A stretch of DNA of 64,000 nucleotides from an uncultured Haliea sp. (GTDB taxonomy: Bacteria; Pseudomonadota; Gammaproteobacteria; Pseudomonadales; Halieaceae): positions 109,166 through 173,165 of the forward strand of contig CAMYIZ010000074.1 in the NCBI GenBank assembly GCA_947258585.1. Direction: 5' to 3'. This document shows, piece after piece, positions 56,200 through 64,000 of this stretch (positions are counted from its first letter, which is position 1; each line of letters begins with the position of its first letter). The notes beneath the pieces are model-generated. The model ran no database searches, was not told where the DNA came from, and saw only the letters and a list, made by a program, of their open reading frames with translations. The position numbers were made by a program, and so were the translations under genes.

Positions 56200-58531
56200 C
56201 CTCCTGCTGCTCATTGTCGGCCTGCTGGCGGTGACTCTGGCCAGCAGCCTGCTGGCGGTGATGCGCGCCTCCACCAATGCCGTTGAAGATCTTGTGCGCG
56301 CCGAACTGGGCGTGGTGGAGCGGGTGTTTCGTTCCCTGCTGCAGGACGATAGGGAACAGCTGCGGAACCGGGCCGAGCTGCTGGCGGGGGATTTTGCCTT
56401 CAAGCGTGCAATTGCCACCGGCGAGGAGGCGACCATGCTCAGCGCGCTTGCCAACCACGGCGAGCGGATCAATGCGGATTTGGTGGTCATGCTGTCCCGG
56501 AACGGGGAGGTTTTGCTCAGCACGCACCCGGTCGAGCGCTTGCCGGCAAGCGCGGCGGCGTTGGTAGCGAGCGGCAGCAGGGAGGCGGCCGCCATTCTGA
56601 CCCTGTTCGACGGGCAGACGTTTCAGCTGGTCCTGGTGCCGGTCCTGGCTCCCGACCTGCTGGGCTGGGTCGGACTGGCAACAGCGGTCGATGGTTCCAT
56701 GCTGGAAGAACTGCGAGCCATTACCAACGCGGATATCACGCTGGTGGCCCACGTGGCCGGGCGCGAAGCCAGGGTACTGGAGTCCACCCTGTCGCCGGCC
56801 CTCACTGCGGGCCTGCAGACGGGGGACTCCTCCGCGGGGGTGGCGTCCCGGCTCGCCGAGAGCCTGGCGGTGACCGGCTGGTTGAGCCGGGAGGTGGATT
56901 TACTGCGGGAGGAGGGGCAGGAGGTAGTGGCCGTCTTGTCGCAGTCCCTGGAGCAGGCGCTGAACAACTATCAACCCCTGCGTCAGCAGATGTTGATTAT
57001 CGGCTTCGTCGCCCTCGGCCTGGCCGGCCTCACTGCGCTGGTCATCGCGCGCGGCGTCACCCAGCCGATCTATGCGCTGGTCGACGCCGCCCGTCGCATT
57101 ACGGATGGCAACTACTCGCGGCGGATAGAATTGGCGTTGGGGGAGGAGTTCGGCTTGCTCGCGGATACCCTCAATCTGATGCAGGACACCGTGTCCGAAA
57201 GGGAGGCGCGCATTCGTCACCAGGCTCAGCATGACATGCTGACCCAGCTGCCAAACCGGTACTACATCAATTCGGTGTTCAACAGCCGGATGAATGAGAG
57301 TCCACAGCGCAGCCAGTTCGGGATGGGCTTGCTGGAGCTGGAAAACCTGCAGCAGCTCACCGATCTCTACGGCAGTGAATTCAGCGACGCGGTGCTGCAG
57401 CAGATTGCCGAGCGGATCAGCGCCAGTTTGCGCCGCGGGGATATTGCCGCGAGAGTGGCGGATATGCAGATCCTGTTGTTCTTCGAGGATCTTACCCCCG
57501 CTGGCGTCGAAGCCGTGGTGCAGAAACTGCGTGCCGACTTCACTGCACCACTGCTGATTGGTGGCGTGCCGGTGCGCCTGGAACCGCTGCTGGGCTTCGT
57601 CTTTGCTCCCCAGCACGGGCAGCGGTTTGACGAGCTGGTGCGGCGGGCACAGATTGCCCTCGGCAGCGCCCGCAGCGCCAGCGGCGGCTGGTCGGTCTAC
57701 CGGATTGGCCAGGATGAGGTTCACCTGCGCCAGATCACGCTGGCGCACCGCCTGCAGGCCGCGGTCGATGCCGAGAACTTCACGGTTTTCTACCAGCCCA
57801 AGTATGATCTCCACGCCCATCGGGTGCTGCAGGTCGAGGCGTTGATGCGCTGGACTGATACCGAGCTGGGGGAAGTCTATCCCGATGAATTTATCCCGGT
57901 TGCCGAGCAGACCGGGATCATCACCGCCATCAGCGTCATCGTGCTGAAGCAGGTGCTGCAACAGCTACAGGACTGGCAACGGGCCGGCATTGATCTCACC
58001 GTGTGTGTCAATCTCTCCGGCGCCGATATCCTGCAGGCCGGGTTTGTGCGCCATGCCATCGACTCCCTGCAGGCTTCCGGCCTCGACAGCTCGGCGCTTG
58101 TCATCGAGGTCACGGAAACCATGATGATGGCGGACATGGATGTTGCGCTGGCGAATATCCGCGAGTTCGAAGAGGCCGGGATCCGCCTCGCGATCGACGA
58201 TTTCGGTACCGGGTTCTCCTCCCTGGCCCAGCTCAAGATGCTGCCGGTGCAGGAGCTGAAGATCGACAAGAGCCTGGTCCTGAATCTCGACCGGGACGGC
58301 GATGGCCAGAAAATTGTGCGCTCCACCATTGAAATGGCCCACTACCTGGGGCTCAAGGTGGTGGCGGAGGGCGTGGAGAATCTGGCGTCCCTGCACATGC
58401 TGCAGGACATGGGCTGCGACTCGGTGCAAGGCTACTACCTGGCCCGCCCGATGACGGCCGCCGCGCTACAGGACTGGCTGGCAGGGCCCCCACCCGAGGT
58501 GCGGGCAATTTCAGGGGAGCGCCATGCCTGA
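56177..58531 (+). CDS. Membrane c-di-GMP phosphodiesterase with degenerate GGDEF domain
   Basis: A 784-residue protein. A transmembrane helix at ~7-29 and another at ~270-292 enclose a ~240-residue periplasmic sensor domain of Cache-like type. A HAMP linker (ITDGNYSRRIELALGEEFGL) and a GGDEF-fold domain (~345-500) follow. In place of the GG(D/E)EF loop it reads AARVADMQILLFF, so cyclase activity is unlikely. The C-terminal EAL domain keeps VEALMRW, VIEVTETMM, AIDDFGTGFSS, KIDKSLV and VAEGVEN, consistent with active hydrolysis of c-di-GMP. Encoded in a four-gene overlapping set with a copper protein and a globin, which suggests that the sensor domain receives a redox, gas or metal signal. Confidence 0.92.
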   Translation: MRTSFRNSLLLLIVGLLAVTLASSLLAVMRASTNAVEDLVRAELGVVERVFRSLLQDDREQLRNRAELLAGDFAFKRAIATGEEATMLSALANHGERINADLVVMLSRNGEVLLSTHPVERLPASAAALVASGSREAAAILTLFDGQTFQLVLVPVLAPDLLGWVGLATAVDGSMLEELRAITNADITLVAHVAGREARVLESTLSPALTAGLQTGDSSAGVASRLAESLAVTGWLSREVDLLREEGQEVVAVLSQSLEQALNNYQPLRQQMLIIGFVALGLAGLTALVIARGVTQPIYALVDAARRITDGNYSRRIELALGEEFGLLADTLNLMQDTVSEREARIRHQAQHDMLTQLPNRYYINSVFNSRMNESPQRSQFGMGLLELENLQQLTDLYGSEFSDAVLQQIAERISASLRRGDIAARVADMQILLFFEDLTPAGVEAVVQKLRADFTAPLLIGGVPVRLEPLLGFVFAPQHGQRFDELVRRAQIALGSARSASGGWSVYRIGQDEVHLRQITLAHRLQAAVDAENFTVFYQPKYDLHAHRVLQVEALMRWTDTELGEVYPDEFIPVAEQTGIITAISVIVLKQVLQQLQDWQRAGIDLTVCVNLSGADILQAGFVRHAIDSLQASGLDSSALVIEVTETMMMADMDVALANIREFEEAGIRLAIDDFGTGFSSLAQLKMLPVQELKIDKSLVLNLDRDGDGQKIVRSTIEMAHYLGLKVVAEGVENLASLHMLQDMGCDSVQGYYLARPMTAAALQDWLAGPPPEVRAISGERHA

Positions 58532-59354
58532 CTGGATTCGCACTGGTGTCACGGCCCTGCTGGGCCTGGGGATGGCGGTTGCCACCCAGGCGGACAGCAA
58601 GCTGCTGGCGACTGCGGGCGCGACCAGTTTCGAGGGCGCGGCTGGCGGCGGCCTGGTTCCCTGGGCGGTGATCAGCGGCTACGGGGACAGCGGCGAGTGG
58701 GGTGGCGCTGCGTCGCTGACCCGGGTCGGGGTCGACGATTTCCAGCTCGATGTGCGTTCGCTCAGTATCGGTATCGAGAACCGGCTGGAGTTCAGTGCCA
58801 GTCGCCAGCACCTGGATGTGTTGCCGCTGGACCTGGTGATCAGCCAGGATATCTTCGGCGCCAAAGTGCGGCTGGCGGGGGACCTGGTGTACACCCGGCT
58901 CCCCCAGCTCAGCGCGGGCCTGCAGTACAAGCGCAACCGCGACATGGCGGTACCGACAGCTCTGGGCGCGGCCTCGGACAGCGGTGTGGATGTGTATCTG
59001 GCGGCCAGTAAACTGTGGCTTAACGGTCTGCTCGGGCGCAACCTGTTCGCCAATATCACCCTGCGCTCCACCGCTGCCCACCAGGCCGGTCTGCTGGGCT
59101 TTGGCAATGCGCGGGAACTGCAGCTGGAGGCCTCCGCCGGGATATTCCTCAACCGGCAGTGGGTTGTGGGCGCGGAGTACCGGCAGAAGCCCGATCAACT
59201 CGCCACCGCGAGGGAGGACGACTGGGCGGACGTGTTTGTCGGCTGGTTCCCGGGCAAGCGTTTTGCCGCGGTGCTGGCGTGGACCGATCTCGGCAGTATC
59301 GCCGGCCTGCCCGGACAGGGCGGCTGGTATCTGTCGCTGCAGTTGAATCATTAG
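58524..59354 (+). CDS. DUF3034-family predicted outer-membrane protein
   Basis: A 276-residue protein with a signal peptide ending near residue 23 (VATQA). The remainder alternates short hydrophobic/aromatic strands (GLVPWAVISGYGDSGEW, LSAGLQYKRNRDM, WVVGAEYRQKPDQLA), as in a beta-barrel. It resembles the DUF3034 family, function unknown. The start overlaps the previous gene by 8 bases. Confidence 0.75.
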   Translation: MPDWIRTGVTALLGLGMAVATQADSKLLATAGATSFEGAAGGGLVPWAVISGYGDSGEWGGAASLTRVGVDDFQLDVRSLSIGIENRLEFSASRQHLDVLPLDLVISQDIFGAKVRLAGDLVYTRLPQLSAGLQYKRNRDMAVPTALGAASDSGVDVYLAASKLWLNGLLGRNLFANITLRSTAAHQAGLLGFGNARELQLEASAGIFLNRQWVVGAEYRQKPDQLATAREDDWADVFVGWFPGKRFAAVLAWTDLGSIAGLPGQGGWYLSLQLNH

Positions 59355-59364
59355 GAGGGCGCGG

Positions 59365-59793
59365 ATGTCCGGGCTGCGCAAACTGCTGTTATTGGCGATC
59401 CTGGCGCTCGCTGCCTGTGGCACCGCGACCCGGGAGGAGCGCACCCTGTTTGATCGCCTGGGTGGCACTTCGGGTATCGAACGGATCGTTGCCGGTCTGC
59501 TGTGGGAAATCGCCGAGGATCCTCTCGTGCTCCCGCTGTTTGCCAATACCGACATCGAGCGCTTCCGTACCAAGCTCGCCGAGCAGTTGTGCGAGATCGC
59601 CGACGGACCCTGTCGCTACAGTGGTGACTCAATGGCGGAGACTCACCGACACCTGGCGATCACCCCTGCCCAGTTCAACAGCCTGGTCGATGACCTGATT
59701 CGCGCCATGGAGCGGGAGGGCGTGACAGTCGGCGCTCAGAATGCCTTGTTACAGCGACTCGCGAGGATGTACCCCGACATCGTTGCGGGCTGA
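59365..59793 (+). CDS. Lipoprotein-type truncated hemoglobin (group I-like)
   Basis: A 142-residue protein. Residues 1-18 are a lipoprotein signal with lipobox LAAC (Cys18). The remainder is a 2-on-2 globin: LFDRLGGTSGIERIV, EDPLVLPLFANTD, GPCRYSGDSMAETHRHLAIT. The proximal heme His is His94. The Tyr usual at helix position B10 appears to be Leu (LLWEIAEDP). Two cysteines (76 and 83) could form a disulfide in the periplasm. Truncated globins bind O2 or NO and are usually cytosolic; a membrane-anchored extracytoplasmic form is unusual. Ten bases after the DUF3034 gene. Confidence 0.85.
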   Translation: MSGLRKLLLLAILALAACGTATREERTLFDRLGGTSGIERIVAGLLWEIAEDPLVLPLFANTDIERFRTKLAEQLCEIADGPCRYSGDSMAETHRHLAITPAQFNSLVDDLIRAMEREGVTVGAQNALLQRLARMYPDIVAG

Positions 59794-59897
59794 GGTATTG
59801 ATCTGTGACATGGGTCCGGCTTTACTCCATCCGCATTGCTGTGTAGTCTCAAAGAGTCCTGTCGGGACAAAACGACACAACTACGAAGGGGCATTGT

Positions 59898-60314
59898 ATG
59901 AAAACAAGACAGTTGACGGGTGCGGCACTGGCAGCGCTGATGACCATGGGCCTGGTGGCTTGCAGCAAGGAAGACGCCCAGGAAGCGCAGCAATCTGCCT
60001 CAGATGCCATGAGCACTGTGGTAGAGAAAGCGGAGGAAGCGGGCAGCACAGTATCGGCGGCCGCAGACGACGCCATGGAATCAGCCTCAAGCGCCTGGGA
60101 CGATACTGCCGATGCGGCAGGCGATGCCATGGAAAGCGGCGAGGACGCCATGCATGATGCCAAGCAAATGGGCGAAGACATGATGCACGACGCCAAGCAG
60201 AAGGGCGAGGACATGATGCACGACGCCGAGCAGGCCGCGGATGATGCTGCTGCCAAGGCCGATAAAATGGCCGAGGATGCTGACGACGCCATCCAGGGCG
60301 CGATGGACAAGTAA
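59898..60314 (+). CDS. Small lipoprotein with 11-residue repeats
   Basis: A 138-residue protein. The lipobox ends at Cys22 (MGLVAC). The rest is Ala-, Asp-, Glu- and Met-rich helix with almost no bulky hydrophobics. Residues 81-113 are three tandem 11-residue repeats of the type GEDxMHDAKQx. Helical 11-mers of this sort occur in LEA and apolipoprotein-like proteins that line surfaces or membranes. Function unknown. Probably separately transcribed (104-base gap upstream). Confidence 0.8.
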   Translation: MKTRQLTGAALAALMTMGLVACSKEDAQEAQQSASDAMSTVVEKAEEAGSTVSAAADDAMESASSAWDDTADAAGDAMESGEDAMHDAKQMGEDMMHDAKQKGEDMMHDAEQAADDAAAKADKMAEDADDAIQGAMDK

Positions 60315-60345
60315 TGGCATCGCGGTGACGCCCGCCAGGTTCCCG

Positions 60346-60376
60346 TGGACCCGGTGCATCCTATGCACCGGGTCCA
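60346..60376. terminator. Perfect 14-bp hairpin between converging genes
   Basis: TGGACCCGGTGCAT (60346-60359) and its exact complement (60363-60376) with a 3-base loop. No T run follows on either strand. Position between converging genes suggests transcript-end stabilisation or bidirectional termination. Confidence 0.55.
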
Positions 60377-60411
60377 GAGGGGCTTGGCCGGGCGGTCACC
60401 GCATCAGCAAT

Positions 60412-61482
60412 TCAGGTATTGTCAGGGGCGCTACCGGTGGCCGGCTTGACCCCCAGCTGACGGTTTCTGTGCTCCCCCAGTCGTCGCGCCAGTTTTTGCA
60501 GATCCGCGGTGCGGTCTGACTCATCGATAATTTCCCTCCCGACCAGGCTTTCGACAATGTCTTCCAGGGTGATGACACCGTCGACACCGCCGTATTCGTC
60601 CACTACCAGCATCATGTGTACGTCTTTTGCCAGCAGTTCCTCGAAGGCCCGTAGCAGGTCGATCGCGCCGACCAGTGCCGGCAGCTGCCGGCGGAACTCG
60701 CGCAGGGTCCTGTCGATCTCCCCTTTGGCCTGGGCCTGCATCAGCTCGCCGCGCAGGACAAAGCCCGTGACGTCGTCCTGGTTCTCACCGTAGATCGGAA
60801 TGCGCGAGTAGGGCTGGTCGCCGTGGCTGTGGAAAAACTCCTCCACCCGCAGATCCTGGGGCAGGCTGAAGAGCACCGGCCGCGGGGTCATCACTGCGCT
60901 CACGGTCTGGTCCCGCAGGGACAGCAGGTTGAGCAGGATGCGTGACTCGTTGTTCGCCAGTTCGCCCTCCATCTCCCCCAGTTCCGCCATGACCACGAAC
61001 TCCTCCCGGCTCAGGCCGCGGATGGTCTTGCCGCGCGCGATGAGGCTGGTCAGCCAGTTCGACATCAGCACAAAAGGGTAGAGCAGGATGATCATGCCGT
61101 GCAGCAGGGCGGCGACCAGGGGCGCGAGCTGGCGCCAGTAATAAGCGCCCAGGGTTTTCGGGATGATCTCCGAGAAAACCAGGATCAGGAAGGTCAGTAC
61201 CGCGGAGAACACCCCCAGCATATTGCTCCCCAGCACCGCCGCGGCCTGGGCGCCCGCAACGGTGGCACCGGCGGTATGGGCGATGGTGTTCAGGGTCAGG
61301 ATCGCGGACAGCGGGCGGTCGACGTCATGCTTCAGTTTGCGCAGGCGCCGCCCGGAGGGATTTCCCGCCTGCTCCAGAACCCGGGTATAGGCGGTGGTGA
61401 CGCTGAGCAACACCGCCTCGGCGATGGAGCAGATAAACGAGATGCCCAGGGCCAGGGTAACAGCCAGTATCAGTAATGCCAT
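60412..61482 (-). CDS. CNNM/CorB-like membrane protein with CBS domains (second paralogue)
   Basis: A 356-residue protein. DUF21 domain with FICSIAEAVLLSVTTAYTRV and LILVFSEIIPKTLGAYYWRQ, then CBS units (VSAVMTPRPVLFSLPQDLRV, LVVDEYGGVDGVITLEDIVE). It is shorter than the paralogue at 39010-40287 and lacks a full CorC_HlyC tail. Likely metal (Mg2+ or Co2+) homeostasis. Confidence 0.88.
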   Translation of the reverse strand: MALLILAVTLALGISFICSIAEAVLLSVTTAYTRVLEQAGNPSGRRLRKLKHDVDRPLSAILTLNTIAHTAGATVAGAQAAAVLGSNMLGVFSAVLTFLILVFSEIIPKTLGAYYWRQLAPLVAALLHGMIILLYPFVLMSNWLTSLIARGKTIRGLSREEFVVMAELGEMEGELANNESRILLNLLSLRDQTVSAVMTPRPVLFSLPQDLRVEEFFHSHGDQPYSRIPIYGENQDDVTGFVLRGELMQAQAKGEIDRTLREFRRQLPALVGAIDLLRAFEELLAKDVHMMLVVDEYGGVDGVITLEDIVESLVGREIIDESDRTADLQKLARRLGEHRNRQLGVKPATGSAPDNT

Positions 61483-61616
61483 GAGGGGTAATGGTTCTCC
61501 GGTTCCGGTGCCGGCAGTTGCCTGCCGGCGCGCTCCATCTGCAGTAGCGGGAAAACTGCGCTATCATCGTCGAACCGCGGCGCTGCAGCCACTGCCGCTC
61601 GATACCGGAGAATATC

Positions 61617-62024
61617 ATGTCACGCTTCGCCCGTAGCCTTTGTTTTTGCGCAGCCCTGGTGGCCGCTCCCATCGTACTGGCAGAACCGCTCAGTTCCGAG
61701 ACCGGCTGGCTAAATTTGGTCAAGGGGCATCTGGATGCGGACTCCGGCACCGATGTGCGCGAGGTGGAACCCGGAGCGGTCGAGGGTGAGCGCAGGATTA
61801 CCCTGGCAATCCCGAAGGAGCGCCTCAAAGTGTCTCCCGAGGACCTGGAAGAAGTCCGCGTCACCGGGCGCCGGCCGGAGCAGATCGACCTGCTGCCTGA
61901 ATTTCGCTACGAGTGGGTGGCGGATTATGAACATGACAACTACGGCCTGATCATCCACCTGCGCGATGACGGCAAACTGCCCCTGCGCCTGTACCTGGAG
62001 TCGAGAACCGGTTTTATCCGCTAG
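61617..62024 (+). CDS. Secreted protein of unknown function
   Basis: A 135-residue protein with a signal peptide ending near residue 22 (PIVLAEP). The mature part is charged and beta-rich (ERRITLAIPKERLKVSPEDL, YEWVADYEHDNYGLIIHLRD). No family recognised. It ends 11 bases before the next gene, so the two may be cotranscribed. Confidence 0.7.
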   Translation: MSRFARSLCFCAALVAAPIVLAEPLSSETGWLNLVKGHLDADSGTDVREVEPGAVEGERRITLAIPKERLKVSPEDLEEVRVTGRRPEQIDLLPEFRYEWVADYEHDNYGLIIHLRDDGKLPLRLYLESRTGFIR

Positions 62025-62035
62025 CGGCGGCGCCT

Positions 62036-63721
62036 GTGCCCGAGTCGCTGGCCCACCGCCGGGAGCTGCGGTTCTGGGGCTGGGGCTATGCCGACGAAAA
62101 CCTCGCGCCCGCGGAAGAAGCGCTGCTGGCCGAGTTGGTGCGGATGACCGGCGCAGGCGCTCCGGTGACGGCGCCGCGCCTGGAAGAGTTCACGCTGCCA
62201 GCGTCAGCCCTGCGGCCACCGGCTGCACTGGTGCCGATCTGCTCGGCCACGCCCTATGACCGCCTGACCCACGCCTGTGGCAAGTCCTTTGCCGACGGCG
62301 TGCGCATGCTGCAGCGATCAGTGCCGCGGCCGCCGGACTGGGTGGCCTTTCCCCGGGATGAATCCCAACTGGAGGACCTGCTGTCCTGGGCGGAGAATGT
62401 CTCCGCGGCGGTAGTGCCCTTTGGTGGCGGCACCAGCGTCTGTGGCGGGGTGGAAAGCGCGGTTGAGGGTGACTACGCACTGGTGCTGTCCATCGACCTG
62501 CAGTACCTGAACCGGGTGCTGGAAGTCGACCGCAGCAGCCGCGCCGCGCTGATCGAAGGCGGCGCCCTCGGGCCCGAGCTGGAGGCCGCGCTCAAACCTC
62601 ACGACTTGACCCTGCGCCACTTTCCCCAGAGCTTCCAGTTCTCCACCCTCGGCGGCTGGATTGCCACCCGCGCCGGTGGCCACTACGCCACCCAGTACAC
62701 CCACATCGACGATTTTGTCGAGAGTATCCGCATGCTGACACCCCGTGGATTGCTGGAGAGCCGTCGCCTGCCGGGCTCCGGCGCCGGCCCCTCCCCGGAC
62801 CGGCTGTTGCTGGGCTCCGAGGGCACCCTGGGGCTGATCACCCGGGCCTGGATGCGGGTGCAGGAGCGGCCGCGTTTCCGGGCCTCCGCCAGCATTCGCT
62901 TCGCCACCACGACCAGCGCCTGCGCCGCGGTGCGGGCGATCAGCCAAGCCGCGCTGTTCCCCAGCAACTGCCGCCTGTTGGATCCGGTGGAGGCGCTCCT
63001 GAACGGCGTTGGCGACGGTAACTGCGCGGTGCTGGTGCTGGCCTTTGAGTCTGCGGACCACCCGCTGGACGCCTGGCTGGCCCGCGCCCTGGAGCTGGTC
63101 GCCGATCACGGCGGGGACTGGGACCGGCAAGCGGCCCAGCGCTCCCTGCGCAGCACGGCTGCGGAGGAGGGCGAACACCGCCAGGGTGAGGCCGGTACCT
63201 GGCGCAACCAGTTCCTGCGGGCACCCTACTATCGCAACTACCTCACGCCCCGGGGCGTTATCGCCGACACCTTTGAAACCGCGATTACCTGGGACCGTTT
63301 CCACGCGCTGTACGAGGGCGTACAGGACGCCGTGGGCCGCGCAATCCGCGCAGAAACCGGGGCTGAGGGCATGCTCAGCTGCCGCTTTACCCACGTCTAC
63401 CCGGATGGCCCCGCTCCCTACTTCACGTTCTATGCCCGCGGCACCGACCGCGGCGACATGGCCGCCATGCTCGGGCGCTGGCGCCAGATCAAGCTGGCCG
63501 CCAACGAGGCTGTCACCGCCCTGGGCGGCACCGTAACGCACCACCATGCCGTGGGCCGCGACCACCGCTCCAGAGGCTATGACCGGCAGGCGCCGGCCCT
63601 GTTCCGGGCCGCCTTTGCCGGTGCCAGGGCGGCGCTGGATCCCGCCGGCATGATGAACCCCGGGGTGCTGGTGGACACCCCGGCCCGGGGCGCTGTTGCC
63701 GGCGGTGTGCTGGGTGGCTGA
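62036..63721 (+). CDS. FAD-binding oxidase, alkyldihydroxyacetonephosphate synthase/glycolate oxidase-like
   Basis: A 561-residue protein with a GTG start. RRELRFWGWGYADENLAP at the N-terminus is typical of the alkyl-DHAP-synthase-like branch. The FAD-binding PCMH domain includes VVPFGGGTSVCGGVES and FSTLGGWIATRAGGHYATQY, then LLGSEGTLGLITRAWMRVQE. The C-terminal substrate domain holds HHHAVGRDHRS with the conserved His cluster. Bacterial members are often called FAD-linked oxidases; the substrate is probably a 2-hydroxy acid or lipid-like compound. Confidence 0.88.
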   Translation: MPESLAHRRELRFWGWGYADENLAPAEEALLAELVRMTGAGAPVTAPRLEEFTLPASALRPPAALVPICSATPYDRLTHACGKSFADGVRMLQRSVPRPPDWVAFPRDESQLEDLLSWAENVSAAVVPFGGGTSVCGGVESAVEGDYALVLSIDLQYLNRVLEVDRSSRAALIEGGALGPELEAALKPHDLTLRHFPQSFQFSTLGGWIATRAGGHYATQYTHIDDFVESIRMLTPRGLLESRRLPGSGAGPSPDRLLLGSEGTLGLITRAWMRVQERPRFRASASIRFATTTSACAAVRAISQAALFPSNCRLLDPVEALLNGVGDGNCAVLVLAFESADHPLDAWLARALELVADHGGDWDRQAAQRSLRSTAAEEGEHRQGEAGTWRNQFLRAPYYRNYLTPRGVIADTFETAITWDRFHALYEGVQDAVGRAIRAETGAEGMLSCRFTHVYPDGPAPYFTFYARGTDRGDMAAMLGRWRQIKLAANEAVTALGGTVTHHHAVGRDHRSRGYDRQAPALFRAAFAGARAALDPAGMMNPGVLVDTPARGAVAGGVLGG

Positions 63722-63744
63722 CCAGATTTTTGCTTTGCAAGCCC

Positions 63745-63773
63745 TTGACTATCAAGGGTTCGATACCTATAGT
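63745..63773 (+). promoter_or_regulatory. Sigma-70 promoter of tRNA-Arg
   Basis: TTGACT (63745-63750), 17 bases, TATAGT (63768-63773), with the tRNA 13 bases further. Near-consensus. Confidence 0.85.
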
Positions 63774-63786
63774 AGCGCCCCTCAAC

Positions 63787-63863
63787 GCGCCTGTAGCTCA
63801 GCTGGATAGAGTACCTGGCTACGAACCAGGCGGTCGCACGTTCGAATCGTGCCAGGCGCGCCA
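63787..63863 (+). tRNA. tRNA-Arg(ACG)
   Basis: 77 bases with encoded CCA. Acceptor GCGCCTG/CAGGCGC, anticodon arm CCTGG-CTACGAA-CCAGG (ACG, read as ICG), T arm GCACG-TTCGAAT-CGTGC. Confidence 0.96.
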
Positions 63864-63877
63864 AACGCCAAAAGGTC

Positions 63878-63935
63878 TGTACCGGAGACATCCTTTACAG
63901 ATCATACCGGGCACATGGTTTACAGTTCCGGTACA
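63878..63935. repeat. Repeats resembling a mobile-element end
   Basis: Just after tRNA-Arg, TGTACCGGA (63878-63886) has an exact inverse copy TCCGGTACA (63927-63935). Between them a 13-base motif ACATNNTTTACAG occurs twice (63888-63900 and 63913-63925), 25 bases apart. This resembles transposase-binding repeats at IS ends; the element body would lie outside the window. Confidence 0.45.
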
Positions 63936-64000
63936 AATGGATTGGTGGCGGGTTCAACCCGCCCCACATCCTCGTCAAAGAATCCTAGATCATAATCCAA

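Overview
The window reads as chromosomal DNA of a GC-rich, aerobic gammaproteobacterium. The order ffh-rpsP-rimM-trmD-rplS, the xerD-dsbC-alaC-hom-thrC-recJ block and the queA-tgt pair are gammaproteobacterial, and the catabolic load (leucine/isovalerate operon, ketone carboxylase, TonB receptor) would suit a marine Halieaceae/Spongiibacteraceae-like heterotroph. The taxon is inferred from gene content only.

Bases 1 to about 15,000 form an AT-richer, transposon-littered accessory region. It holds a left-truncated AraC regulator, two decayed same-orientation copies of one IS3-family element bracketing a small-molecule phosphotransferase gene and a VOC-family gene, and a TonB-dependent receptor. 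The receptor is cut by an IS66-family element with a clear 8-bp target duplication, and the two halves rejoin in frame. A large LuxR/MalT-type (LAL) ATP-binding regulator follows, with an IS30-family element inserted just upstream of its start.

Bases 15,000-25,830 carry one long operon. Five consecutive genes resemble the acetophenone carboxylase (Apc1-5) layout: two HyuA-like subunits, a small Cys-rich subunit, a HyuB-like subunit and a 285-residue fifth protein of unknown fold. They are followed by an acetoacetyl-CoA-synthetase-type ligase and an MDR reductase. The likely job is ATP-dependent carboxylation of a ketone to a beta-keto acid, then CoA activation. Bases 26,031-32,726 encode leucine/isovalerate catabolism (liuA, liuB, liuC, liuD, liuE), whose product acetoacetate is the same kind of beta-keto acid the neighbouring ligase could activate. 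GC content steps up sharply at liuA and drops again at liuE.

Bases 32,730-34,050 look like an integration scar: an orphan HigA-type antitoxin, a tRNA-3'-end-like sequence, an intact tRNA-Leu(CAA) and a second tRNA-Leu cut exactly in its anticodon loop. From 34,047 to 63,863 the DNA is ordinary core genome: tRNA modification (queA, tgt), a Nudix hydrolase, a hexapeptide protein, an HDAC-like hydrolase, corB/ypjD, the ribosomal/SRP block, xerD, dsbC, threonine biosynthesis, recJ, an amidase plus aminotransferase, and tRNA-Arg(ACG).

Embedded at 55,495-59,793 is a tightly packed four-gene envelope operon: a secreted cupredoxin, a membrane c-di-GMP phosphodiesterase with a degenerate GGDEF domain, a predicted outer-membrane DUF3034 protein, and a lipobox-bearing truncated globin. 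Two copies of a ~115-bp nested-hairpin intergenic repeat sit in opposite orientation at 28,868-28,983 and 44,932-45,045. The right edge ends in repeats resembling the terminus of another mobile element.
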